This document shows positions 43,766 through 52,531 of a DNA stretch of 64,000 bases, one piece after another. Positions within the stretch are counted from its first letter, which is position 1, and the number at the start of each line of letters is the position of its first letter. The position numbers and the translations under genes are program-made. The notes below the pieces were generated by a model that saw nothing but the letters and a program-made list of their open reading frames with translations, did no database searches and was not told the DNA's origin. The DNA is from Massilia agrisoli (GTDB lineage: Bacteria > Pseudomonadota > Gammaproteobacteria > Burkholderiales > Burkholderiaceae_D): contig NZ_JAJHPV010000004.1 of NCBI RefSeq assembly GCF_020831365.1, positions 513,740 to 577,739 of the forward strand, given 5' to 3'.

Positions 43766-46393
43766 ATGAGACATCCACACTTAAAACAGCTGGCGCTGGC
43801 CGCCGCGCTTGCGTTCGCTACATTGTCGGCCCAGGCCGAAGCGCCGTATTCCTTCGCCGCCACACCCGGCAAGCTTCCCAAGAACATCGTGCCGGTGCTG
43901 TACACCGCCCACCTTGTGCCCAATCTTGCGGACAACACGTTTTCCGGGACGCAAACCATCGACATCGACGTATTGACGCCAGCCTCGCGCATCGTGCTCA
44001 ACGCCGCCAACATGCAGTTCGACGCGGCCAGCCTGTCCGGCAGCGCCATCGGCGAGATCGCGCTGCGCGCGCAAGTGGACGACAAAGAAGAAACCGTCGC
44101 CTTCGACGTCGGCCGCCAGCTTGCCCCGGGCCGCTACCAGCTCACGCTGGCGTTTCGTGGCCAGATCAACCGCGAAGCGCGCGGCATGTTCCACATGGAT
44201 TACAAGGCAGGCAGCGACGCCAAAAGGATGCTGGCCACCACCATGGAGCCGACCGACGCGCGCCGCATGCTGCCGACCTGGGACGAACCGGCCTTCCGCG
44301 CAAGGTACAAGCTGTCGGTCGATGTGCCGGCCAGCTTCCAGGCCTATTCCAACACCCCGGTCGAAAAGCAGGAGACCCTCGCCGGCGGCATGCAGCGCAT
44401 CCGCTTCGGCCCGACGCCCAAGATGCCGAGCTACCTGGTGGTGCTGGTCGCGGGCGAGCTGGAACGCATCAGCGACCGCCACAACGGCGTCGACATCGGG
44501 GTCGTCACGACCGCAGGCAAGAAGGACACCGGCAAGTTCGCGCTCGAGTCGACCAAACGCCTGCTGGGCTACTTCAATAACTACTTCGGCCAGCCGTACC
44601 CGCTGGCCAAGCTAGACCAGATCGCCATCCCGGGCGGTTTCAACGGCGCCATGGAAAACTGGGGCGGCATCGTCTACAACGAAGCGACCTTGCTGTACGA
44701 CCCGAAGAAGAGCCCCGACCACGTGCGCCAGGGCTCATTCGAGATCAACGCCCACGAGGTGGCGCACCAGTGGTTCGGCAACCTGGTCACGATGGCGTGG
44801 TGGGACAACCTCTGGCTCAACGAAGGTTTCGCCTCGTGGATGGCGACCAAGGCGACCGACCATTTCTACCCTGACTGGCGGCCTTTCCTGCACAGCATGG
44901 CCGAGCGCGACTACGTGATGGAGCTGGACGCGCGCAAGACCACGCATCCGATCCAGACGCCGGTGCAAAACGAGTCGCAGGCGGCCGACGCCTTCGACGC
45001 GATCACCTACACCAAGGGCCAGGCATTCCTGCGCATGCTGGAAGCCTACCTGGGCGAGCGCGACTTCCGCAAAGGGATCCGCAGCTACATGGATAAGCAC
45101 CAGTACTCGAACACCACCACCGCCGACTTGTGGGCCGCGCTGGAAAAGGCGTCCGGCAAGCCGGTCGCGAAGCTGGCCTCCGACTGGACCACCCAGCCGG
45201 GCTTCCCGGTCCTGAAGGTCGAGCAAAGCTGCGAGGGCGGCAAGCGGCGCGTCACCTTGTCGCAGCAGCAGTTCCGGCTCGACGAGCCGGCAAAGGAGCA
45301 GCGCCTGTGGAACGTGCCCGTGCAGGTCGGTACCGTCGGCGGCAAGGCCTACTACACGCTGCTGGCAGGACCGGGCACCACCATCACGCAGGCCGGCTGC
45401 GACGCGGCGCTGGTGGTCGATCCGCACAGCGTCGGCTACTTCCGCGTCCAGTACGACACCGCGTCCTTCGATGCGCTGTCGGGCCAGGCCGCGCGCCTGC
45501 CCGACACCACGCGCTTCAAGCTGCTGTCCGACACCTGGAGCATGGTGCAGGCAGGCCGGCTTGACCTCGGCAGCTACCTGAAGCTGGTGTCGGGCTATGG
45601 CGACGAGCCGCGGCTGGTGGTGTGGGCCACGATTCTCACCAACCTGGGGATGTTGGATCGCATGGCGCAAGGCGAGCCGGAACAAAAGCTGATCCGCCGT
45701 TACCTCGTGCAGGTCGTCAAGCCGCGCTTCAGCAAGCTTGGATGGGACGAACGGCCAGCCGACTCGATTGAAGACAAGCAGATGCGCGCGATGATGGCGG
45801 CTGCGCTGGCGCGCGCCGGCGACCCTGAGGCCATCGCGCAAGCGCGCGCGCGCTTCGCCCGCTTCCAGGCCGACCCGTCCAGCGTCAGCCCGGAGATGAT
45901 CGACTTTACGCTCAGCGTCACGGGCCGCTATGCCGATGCGGCCACGTACGAGACCTTGTCGAACAAGACGATGACGGCGCAAACTGGCGAGGAGCGAAAC
46001 CGCTATGGCCGCGCGCTGACGAACGCGCTCGATCCGGCACTGTCGGCGCGCACGCTGGAGAAGGCCCTGTCGCCCGACCTGCCGGCGCAGCTGGCCACCC
46101 GGATCGTTCCCGACGTCGCGCGCAGCGAGCATATCGACCAGGCATGGGAGTTCGCCGTCAGGAATCGTGACGCCCTGATGAAAAACCAGGACGCGATCGG
46201 GCGCAACCGCGCCTTCCCGAGCATCGTTGGCGCCTCGGCCGATGCCCGCCACGCCGACCAGCTCGAAGCCTATGTCAAGGCGAACTTCGGCGAAGACGCG
46301 CAAGCGGAAGCGCAACGCGTGGCCAATGCAATCCGTACGCGCGCCGCGCAAAAAGCGCTGCTGCTGCCGCAGGTACGCGCCGCCCTCAAATAA
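43766..46393 (+). CDS. M1-family metalloaminopeptidase, exported
   Basis: An 875-residue aminopeptidase N-like enzyme. The signal peptide MRHPHLKQLALAAALAFATL-SAQA is cleaved near 24. The exopeptidase motif GGFNGAMENWGG is at about 291-302, and the zinc site HEVAHQWFGNLVTMAWWDNL has H330 and H334, with E353 in WLNEGFASWM. The C-terminal ERAP1-like helical domain runs from about 530 to the end. It trims N-terminal residues from peptides in the periplasm or outside. The M13 peptidase gene follows 18 bases downstream, so they form an operon. Confidence 0.94.
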   Translation: MRHPHLKQLALAAALAFATLSAQAEAPYSFAATPGKLPKNIVPVLYTAHLVPNLADNTFSGTQTIDIDVLTPASRIVLNAANMQFDAASLSGSAIGEIALRAQVDDKEETVAFDVGRQLAPGRYQLTLAFRGQINREARGMFHMDYKAGSDAKRMLATTMEPTDARRMLPTWDEPAFRARYKLSVDVPASFQAYSNTPVEKQETLAGGMQRIRFGPTPKMPSYLVVLVAGELERISDRHNGVDIGVVTTAGKKDTGKFALESTKRLLGYFNNYFGQPYPLAKLDQIAIPGGFNGAMENWGGIVYNEATLLYDPKKSPDHVRQGSFEINAHEVAHQWFGNLVTMAWWDNLWLNEGFASWMATKATDHFYPDWRPFLHSMAERDYVMELDARKTTHPIQTPVQNESQAADAFDAITYTKGQAFLRMLEAYLGERDFRKGIRSYMDKHQYSNTTTADLWAALEKASGKPVAKLASDWTTQPGFPVLKVEQSCEGGKRRVTLSQQQFRLDEPAKEQRLWNVPVQVGTVGGKAYYTLLAGPGTTITQAGCDAALVVDPHSVGYFRVQYDTASFDALSGQAARLPDTTRFKLLSDTWSMVQAGRLDLGSYLKLVSGYGDEPRLVVWATILTNLGMLDRMAQGEPEQKLIRRYLVQVVKPRFSKLGWDERPADSIEDKQMRAMMAAALARAGDPEAIAQARARFARFQADPSSVSPEMIDFTLSVTGRYADAATYETLSNKTMTAQTGEERNRYGRALTNALDPALSARTLEKALSPDLPAQLATRIVPDVARSEHIDQAWEFAVRNRDALMKNQDAIGRNRAFPSIVGASADARHADQLEAYVKANFGEDAQAEAQRVANAIRTRAAQKALLLPQVRAALK

Positions 46394-46411
46394 CCTGATG
46401 AAAGGAAGACC

Positions 46412-48457
46412 ATGAAAACAAGCTGGAAACCTGCCCGTACCGCCATCGCCATCGCGCTGTGCGCCACCTTTGCAATCGGTTCCGCCCAGGCGCAGGCGCC
46501 GTCAGCGCAACCTGCACCGAGCGCCTCGATGACGGTCCTGCCGGGCGACGACTTCTTCGCCTACGCGAACGCCGACTGGCTGGCCAAAACCGAGATTCCC
46601 GCCGACCGCAGCAGCTGGGGCGCGGGCGCCGCGCTGGCGGAAGAAACCAACGAACGCATCCGCAAAATGATCGAGGCGATCGCCGCGGACAAGAAGGCCA
46701 CCGGCGAGGCGCGGATGGTGGCCGATTACTATTCCTCGTTCATGGACGAAGCGGGCATCGAAGCGAAAGGGGGCGCGCCGCTCAAGCCGGTGCTGGCGAA
46801 GATCGACGCGATCAAGGACAAGCCTGCGCTGGTGCGCGCGCTTGGCGCGTCGCTGCGCGCCGACGTCGACCCGCTCAACGCCACCGACTTCTTTACCGAG
46901 AACCTGTTCGGGCTGTGGGTGGCGCAGGGCCTGAACGAACCAGGCCGCAACACGCCCTACCTGCTGCAGGGAGGCCTCGGCATGCCCGACCGCGCCTACT
47001 ACCTGACCGACAGCCCGCGCATGGCGGAGCTGCGCACGAAGTACCAGCAGCACATTGCCGCCATGCTGAAGCTGGCCGGCTATGCCGACGCCGAAGCGCG
47101 CGCCGCCAGGGTGTTCGCGCTGGAGAGCGCGCTTGCGCAGTCGCATGCGCCGCGCGAAGACTCGGCCAATGTGCAGAAGGCGAACAACAACTGGACCTTG
47201 AAGGACTTCGCGGCGAAGGCGCCCGGCATGGACTGGAACGCCTTCTTCAAGGCCGCCGGCCTGGCCGGCCAGGACAAGTTCATCGTGTGGCACCCGACCG
47301 CGATGGCCGGTGCGTCGAAGCTGGTCGCCTCGACCGACCTGGCGACCTGGAAGGACTTCCTCGCATTCCACGCAGCCAACCACCATGCGGCGGTGCTGCC
47401 GAAGGCATTCGCCGACCAGTACTTCGCTTTCTACGGCAAGGCCATGTCCGGCACGCCGCAGCAGTCGCTGCGCTGGAAGCGCGCGCTGGCGGCCACCAAC
47501 AACGCCGTCGATGAAGCAGTCGGACACCTGTATGTCGACCGCTACTTCCCGGCCGAGAACAAGCAGCGCCTGCAGCAAATGGTCAGCAACATCGTGACCG
47601 CGTTCAGCAAGCGCGTCGAGAAGCTTGAGTGGATGGCGCCGGCCACGCGCGCGCATGCGCAGGAAAAGCTGCGCACCCTGTACGTCGGCATCGGCTACCC
47701 GGAGAAATGGAAATCGTACGCCGGCCTGAAGGTCGTGCAGGGCGATGCGCTGGGCAATGCGATGCGCGCGGAGCAATTCCAGTACAAGCACGCGCTGGCA
47801 AAGCTGAAGAAGCCGGTCGACCGCACCGAATGGTCGATGCCGCCGCACGTAGTCAACGCGGTCAACATGCCGATGCAAAACGCGCTCAACTTCCCGGCCG
47901 CGATCCTGCAGCCGCCGTTCTTCGATCCGAAGGCATCCGATGCGGTGAACTACGGTGCGATCGGCGCGGTCATCGGCCATGAGATCAGCCACAGTTTCGA
48001 CGACCAGGGCGCGCAGTTCGACGCCCAGGGCCGCCTGCGCGACTGGTGGACCAGGGAAGACCTCGAGCACTTCAAGGCCGCCTCGAACAAACTGATCGAG
48101 CAGTATTCGGCCTACAAGCCTTTCCCGGACCTGGCTGTCAACGGCCAGCTGACGCTCAGCGAAAACCTGGCCGACCTGGCCGGCCTGGCCGCGGCGTATG
48201 ACGCGTACAAGGCCACCCAGTCGGGCAAGGCGTCGATGGTGGAAGGCGACCGCGAGTTCTTTATCGGTTACGGGAACACCTGGCGCACCAAGATGCGCGA
48301 AGGTGCGGCGCGCCAGCGCATCCTGACGGACGGCCACTCGCCGGGCGAGTACCGCACCGCGACCGTGCGTAACCTCGACGCATGGTACAAGGCCTTCGAC
48401 GTGAAGCCGGGGCAGAAGCTGTACCTGGCGCCAGCGGAGCGCGTGCGCGTCTGGTAA
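46412..48457 (+). CDS. M13-family (neprilysin-like) metallopeptidase, exported
   Basis: A 681-residue M13 peptidase with signal peptide (MKTSWKPARTAIAIALCATF-AIGSAQA, about 28). Catalytic motifs: NAVNMPMQNALNFPAAILQP (substrate-binding NA-F/Y), GAVIGHEISHSFDDQGAQFD (H523, H527) and LSENLADLAGLAAAY (third ligand E584), and the C-terminal W of RVRVW is the family end. M13 enzymes cleave oligopeptides. GGAAG precedes the ATG and the M1 gene is directly upstream. Confidence 0.95.
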   Translation: MKTSWKPARTAIAIALCATFAIGSAQAQAPSAQPAPSASMTVLPGDDFFAYANADWLAKTEIPADRSSWGAGAALAEETNERIRKMIEAIAADKKATGEARMVADYYSSFMDEAGIEAKGGAPLKPVLAKIDAIKDKPALVRALGASLRADVDPLNATDFFTENLFGLWVAQGLNEPGRNTPYLLQGGLGMPDRAYYLTDSPRMAELRTKYQQHIAAMLKLAGYADAEARAARVFALESALAQSHAPREDSANVQKANNNWTLKDFAAKAPGMDWNAFFKAAGLAGQDKFIVWHPTAMAGASKLVASTDLATWKDFLAFHAANHHAAVLPKAFADQYFAFYGKAMSGTPQQSLRWKRALAATNNAVDEAVGHLYVDRYFPAENKQRLQQMVSNIVTAFSKRVEKLEWMAPATRAHAQEKLRTLYVGIGYPEKWKSYAGLKVVQGDALGNAMRAEQFQYKHALAKLKKPVDRTEWSMPPHVVNAVNMPMQNALNFPAAILQPPFFDPKASDAVNYGAIGAVIGHEISHSFDDQGAQFDAQGRLRDWWTREDLEHFKAASNKLIEQYSAYKPFPDLAVNGQLTLSENLADLAGLAAAYDAYKATQSGKASMVEGDREFFIGYGNTWRTKMREGAARQRILTDGHSPGEYRTATVRNLDAWYKAFDVKPGQKLYLAPAERVRVW

Positions 48458-48470
48458 GCCACCAACGAGG

Positions 48471-48556
48471 GTAGGGCGGGCAAGCGAAGCGCCTCCGCCG
48501 GGTTGAGCGTCAACGTGGCGCCAAATCGGCGGAGGCGCTTCGCTGTCCGCCCTACG
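48471..48556. repeat. Long hairpin repeat (GTAGGGYGG family) between M13 and M4 peptidase genes
   Basis: GTAGGGCGGGCAAGCGAAGC and CTTCGCTGTCCGCCCTACG with inner CGCCTCCGCCG/CGGCGGAGGCG form a near-perfect stem around about 25 bases. It lies between two convergent peptidase genes. Confidence 0.82.
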
Positions 48557-48573
48557 ATTCCTGGCCGTTCAGG

Positions 48574-51105
48574 TCAATGATGCCTGACTGCGAGCGCATA
48601 CCGGTGGATGTCCAGGTCCCCGCCGGGCCAGAACGCGTTCCGGTATACCTTCGCGATGAAGGTGGCCGCGCCGCCGGTATTCCTGTACGTGGCTGTTATC
48701 CTGGTGTTGTACGGGTCCGTGACGGCGTCCGCCAGCCGGGCGCCGCTGGCGTCGTGGATAGCGATGCCCCAGGAGTCCGACGCAAAGTTATCCGAGCGGA
48801 GCAGGCGGCTGCCGACAAAGTCGAGCGTCAGGGAGGCGCCGGCGGCCACCGGAATACTGAAGTAATGTTCGGTGCCGAAGCGCATCCGCCCGAGGGCGCC
48901 GCTGGTGGCCGGGTCCATCGCATCGGCTTTGTCCAGCGTGGTGTTGGCGCCCGAGCTGGCCGCCACCGTGCCGGCGCCGGCTGGCGCCACCCGGTACCAC
49001 AAGGGCAGTCCGTTTGCCGCCCGGACCACCAGGTTGCCGTCGTTTGCCACCTCCAGCGACGACTCGGGATACTGCCAGGTCCCCGCATGCCACAGCACCG
49101 CGTCCGGCGCGCGCATGCCGGTCATTTGCACCACAAAGTTACCGTCGACCTGCATCGCAGCATAGGCGCCATGGTGGCCGCCCGTACCACTGTTCCAGAG
49201 AGCGCTTCCCGGATGGCGGTACAGCACCAGGTTGCCGTCGACCTGCATCGCGAGGGCGTACCTGCCGTTGCATGAAGAGATCGCGGATTGGCCGTGCAGC
49301 TGGCGTCCCGATTCCAGCAGGCCGCAGCTGGCCGCCGCCGTCCATGCCGGGCCAACGTTAATCCCCCTCATCGCGTTCCACACCGCCTGTTCCTCTGCCG
49401 AGTCGGCGCCGAACAGGTCGCGGCTCGCGGTAATCAGGGCCTGGCGCGCGGCGGTGTAATCGGTCATGGTGGTGAAGTAGTAGTTCATTGCGCGGTACCA
49501 GATGCGGAAGGCGCTGTCGTTGCCGATGCCTGTCATGCCCGACGGTAGGAGCGGGGTAGACCTGGAGCCGCTGGTGGCTGCCCCGCTGGCGAGAAAATAG
49601 AAGGCCCGGTTCATCGGCCCGCTGGCAGTGTGCGGGCCGTACTGGTACAGCTTGGGCGTCCACGCATCGATGCCGCCGCGCAGGCTTGGCTTGTACATCA
49701 CGCGGTAGTTCGGCACGCCGGCCTCGTCGAGGATGTTCCAGTTGCCGCCGCTTGGGGGAATCGTCGCGGAGCGCGCCGCAAGGCCGCCGCCGCGCACGTA
49801 GAACTCCACCATCGCGCCGAAGATGTCCGAGTTTGCTTCATTCAGGCCGCCCGGCTCCGCGGCGTAGATCAGGTCGCCGGCAAACTGGTTGACGCCGTGC
49901 GCCATCTCGTGGGCGACGATGTCGAGCGAGGTCAGGTTCTTGATGCCGGACTCCGGGTTGCCGTCGCCATAACGCATGCAAAAGCATGACGGGTACCACG
50001 CCGCGTTGGCGCCGCCGGAACCCGACTGCGGGTCATGCACGACGGAAAAGGTGGCCCAGTTGTTGAGGCCATCAATGCCGCTGCGGTTGATCACGTGGCG
50101 GTAGAAGTCCCAGCTGGCCTGCATGCCGAAGGCAACGTCAACGCCGGCGGTCTGCAAGGTGTCAGGGTCGCGCGAGCCTGTCGTGTAGTTGGCGCCGTCG
50201 CCCCAGGTGTTGGTGGCGTCGCGCAAGGCATGTGCGGCTTCGGGCATGTCGGCAAGGTAGTCCAGCACGAGGTTGTTGGAGAACGTTCCTTCGGGCTGGC
50301 CCGCCGGCCCGGGGGCGCCGCGTTCCATGTCGCGCAGCTCGAAGCCGCTGGCAGTGCTGTTGGCGTTGATGCTGACCGTTCCGCTGTATTGCGACCTGGC
50401 GCCGCTGGCGCGCGCATGCGCGCTCTGGAGGCTCGGCCACTTGGCCAGTACGTCGCCGGAATGGGCGTCGACCATGTACTCCATCGACACGTCGCCATCG
50501 GCGGCGTTGCGCGTTTCGAGGTGCACATGGTAAGCGAGCGCGTTGCGTACCAGGCGCGTCTCCATCATGGTCGCGTCGATGTTGCGCGCGCCGCGGTGGC
50601 GGTTGGCGACTGCCCGCCTGGTGATGGGGTAGACCAGCAGTTCGGCAACCGGCGCGATGGTAAAGCCGCCCCGGATACCCGCGTCGGACGTCGCGGTGCG
50701 GATGGCGGCGCCCGGCGACAGGCGCGGCACAATATCGACGGCGGGCGAACGGTGCAGGGCCAGCGTGTGCGACAGCAGCTGTTTGCTTTCGTCCATATGG
50801 CTGACCAGCTGGCCGCCCCACACCTTCAGCCTTCGGTAGCGCTGCTGGAAGCGCACATGGGTGATGCCAAACTGGTCGACGCTTGAGCTGAGCGGCACGA
50901 AATCGGTTTCGGCCACCACCCCGAGTTCCTTGCGCGACGCTTGCAGCGCCTGGGCCGCGCGGGCGATACGCTCGCCGCTTTCGGCGCGAACCCGCGCCAC
51001 TACATCTTCCGTCTTTGCAGCAAGCTGGGCCTGCGCCGCCGGCGCCGCGCTTGCCAGAACAAACCCTACTATCGCCACCAGGCGTACCCTCTCCAATGCG
51101 AACAT
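48574..51105 (-). CDS. M4 (thermolysin-family) metallopeptidase with bulb-lectin and PPC-like domains
   Basis: An 843-residue secreted pre-pro-protein. A signal peptide (MFALERVRLVAIVGFVLASA-APAAQA) and a FTP/PepSY propeptide (to about 195) are followed by the M4 domain: HEMAHGVNQFAGDLIY with H399 and H403, third ligand E423 in GGLNEANSD, and the C-terminal His of GPHTASGPMNRAFYFLAS. Then comes a bulb-type lectin domain (about 565-675; QVDGNLVLY and QVDGNFVVQ repeats) and a C-terminal PPC-like beta domain. The ATG at 51105 has GGAG nine bases upstream, better than 51123. Confidence 0.92.
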   Translation of the reverse strand: MFALERVRLVAIVGFVLASAAPAAQAQLAAKTEDVVARVRAESGERIARAAQALQASRKELGVVAETDFVPLSSSVDQFGITHVRFQQRYRRLKVWGGQLVSHMDESKQLLSHTLALHRSPAVDIVPRLSPGAAIRTATSDAGIRGGFTIAPVAELLVYPITRRAVANRHRGARNIDATMMETRLVRNALAYHVHLETRNAADGDVSMEYMVDAHSGDVLAKWPSLQSAHARASGARSQYSGTVSINANSTASGFELRDMERGAPGPAGQPEGTFSNNLVLDYLADMPEAAHALRDATNTWGDGANYTTGSRDPDTLQTAGVDVAFGMQASWDFYRHVINRSGIDGLNNWATFSVVHDPQSGSGGANAAWYPSCFCMRYGDGNPESGIKNLTSLDIVAHEMAHGVNQFAGDLIYAAEPGGLNEANSDIFGAMVEFYVRGGGLAARSATIPPSGGNWNILDEAGVPNYRVMYKPSLRGGIDAWTPKLYQYGPHTASGPMNRAFYFLASGAATSGSRSTPLLPSGMTGIGNDSAFRIWYRAMNYYFTTMTDYTAARQALITASRDLFGADSAEEQAVWNAMRGINVGPAWTAAASCGLLESGRQLHGQSAISSCNGRYALAMQVDGNLVLYRHPGSALWNSGTGGHHGAYAAMQVDGNFVVQMTGMRAPDAVLWHAGTWQYPESSLEVANDGNLVVRAANGLPLWYRVAPAGAGTVAASSGANTTLDKADAMDPATSGALGRMRFGTEHYFSIPVAAGASLTLDFVGSRLLRSDNFASDSWGIAIHDASGARLADAVTDPYNTRITATYRNTGGAATFIAKVYRNAFWPGGDLDIHRYALAVRHH

Positions 51106-51320
51106 TTTTGTTTTTCTCCACATGAATAAACGCGGGACGGCGGGATTGACGTCCTCGCTCGCTAAGTGCTGAGTTGGTCAGACAGCGCAGCGCGGCAGTT
51201 GTTCGCGCCATATGTTAGGTATCGAACAGAGTCATGCTGGTAACGGTCCTATGGTTGACCGGTCACATGCATGGTGTGGCCCTGTGGTCAACGTACTACT
51301 CACATAGCGAGGTACTCGAA

Positions 51321-51503
51321 ATGAACAAGGACCAGGTAAAAGGCAAGGCAAAGGAAGTTGCGGGCAAGATCCAGAAGAACGTCGGCGACGCAGTTGGCAG
51401 TTCGGAGCAGCAACTCAAAGGCATGAAGAACCAGGCTGAAGGCAATATCCAGCAAAAAGCTGGCGATGTGAAAGAGGCTGTCAAAGACCGCGGAAACCGC
51501 TAG
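51321..51503 (+). CDS. CsbD-family stress protein, copy 1
   Basis: A 60-residue CsbD protein: MNKDQVKGKAKEVAGKIQKN VGDAVGS then QAEGNIQQKAGDVKEAVKDR. CsbD proteins are small, highly charged stress-induced proteins (SigB-dependent in Bacillus), of unknown function. A paralogue lies 780 bases downstream, the two separated by a methyltransferase gene. Start is at the first Met before NKDQ. Confidence 0.9.
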   Translation: MNKDQVKGKAKEVAGKIQKNVGDAVGSSEQQLKGMKNQAEGNIQQKAGDVKEAVKDRGNR

Positions 51504-51563
51504 GGCTACCTTTTCCACCCGCTACCCGCCCGCGCCACCGCGCGGCGCGGGTAGAATGCGTTC

Positions 51564-52184
51564 ATGGAAGAACTCGACGACATCGCCCGCCGCACGCTGG
51601 CCCACTACGAGCGCAACGCGCAGCAGTTTTTTGCAGGAACCATCGGCCACGACGTCAGCCAGAATATCGCTGCGCTGCTCGGCGCAATCCAGTCCACTCC
51701 ACCGTTCACGATTCTCGACCTCGGCTGCGGGCCGGGGCGCGACCTGAAGACCTTCGCGTCGATGGGCCACCGCGCCATCGGCGTTGACGGCGCAGAGCGC
51801 TTTGTCGCCATGGCGCGCGACTACAGCGGCTGCGAGGTGTGGCGCCAGGATCTGCTGCACCTGGACCTCCCGCCACAATTGTTTGACGGCATCTTCGCCA
51901 ATGCAGTCCTGTTCCATGTCCCCAGCCAGGCGCTGCCGCAGGTGCTGGAGCGCCTGTACGCCGCGCTCAAGCCGGGCGGCGTGCTGTTCTCATCGAATCC
52001 GCGCGGCCATAACGAGGAAGGGTGGAATGGCGAACGCTACGGCAGCTATTACGACTACCCTGCCTGGGAGCGGTTCGTCACCAGCGCCGGATTTCTTCCC
52101 GTCCACCATTATTACCGCCCCGAAGGTATGCCGCGCGAACAGCAACCATGGCTGGCGAGCGTCTGGCGCAAGCCCGGCTCGTGA
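51564..52184 (+). CDS. Class I SAM-dependent methyltransferase
   Basis: A 206-residue methyltransferase: FTILDLGCGPGRDLKTFASM is motif I (glycine-rich SAM loop), RAIGVDGAERFVAMARDY includes the acidic motif II, and FDGIFANAVLFHVPSQALPQ and LKPGGVLFSSNPRG are motifs IV/V. The substrate is not predictable. It lies between two csbD genes on the same strand, so it may be co-expressed with stress genes. Confidence 0.9.
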   Translation: MEELDDIARRTLAHYERNAQQFFAGTIGHDVSQNIAALLGAIQSTPPFTILDLGCGPGRDLKTFASMGHRAIGVDGAERFVAMARDYSGCEVWRQDLLHLDLPPQLFDGIFANAVLFHVPSQALPQVLERLYAALKPGGVLFSSNPRGHNEEGWNGERYGSYYDYPAWERFVTSAGFLPVHHYYRPEGMPREQQPWLASVWRKPGS

Positions 52185-52280
52185 TGGTATGTGCGTGTGC
52201 GAACAGAAGAGCTTGTAGGGAAAAGATATTCTGTACTCATCGCATCGCCATCTGGCCATGCACCTTACAAGGAGCTCATC

Positions 52281-52460
52281 ATGAACAAAGACCAAGTCAA
52301 CGGCGCACTGAAAGACATCGGCGGCAAAATTCAGGAAGAAACCGGCAAGCTGGTAGGCAGCAAGGAACAGCAGGCCAAGGGCCTGGCTAACCAGGTCGAA
52401 GGCAAAACCCAGGAAAAAGTGGGCGACGCCAAGGAAGTCATCAAGGATTCGCTGAACTAA
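52281..52460 (+). CDS. CsbD-family stress protein, copy 2
   Basis: A 59-residue CsbD protein, MNKDQVNGALKDIGGKIQEE TGKLVGS ... QVEGKTQEKVGDAKEVIKDS. It keeps the pattern of the copy at 51321 but diverges in more than a third of positions, so the duplication is not recent. AAGGAG lies nine bases before the ATG. A bidirectional terminator follows. Confidence 0.92.
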   Translation: MNKDQVNGALKDIGGKIQEETGKLVGSKEQQAKGLANQVEGKTQEKVGDAKEVIKDSLN

Positions 52461-52480
52461 GCAGTCCAGATAAAAAAAAG

Positions 52481-52513
52481 AGCCGCTTGCTGACTCAGCA
52501 AGCGGCTTTTTTT
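52481..52513. terminator. Bidirectional terminator between csbD copy 2 and the S9 peptidase
   Basis: GCCGCTTGCTGA (52482-52493) and TCAGCAAGCGGC (52495-52506) form a 12-base perfect stem with a minimal loop, preceded by eight As and followed by seven or more Ts, so it terminates transcription in both directions. Confidence 0.93.
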
Positions 52514-52531
52514 CGTTAGGAGCGACGGAGA

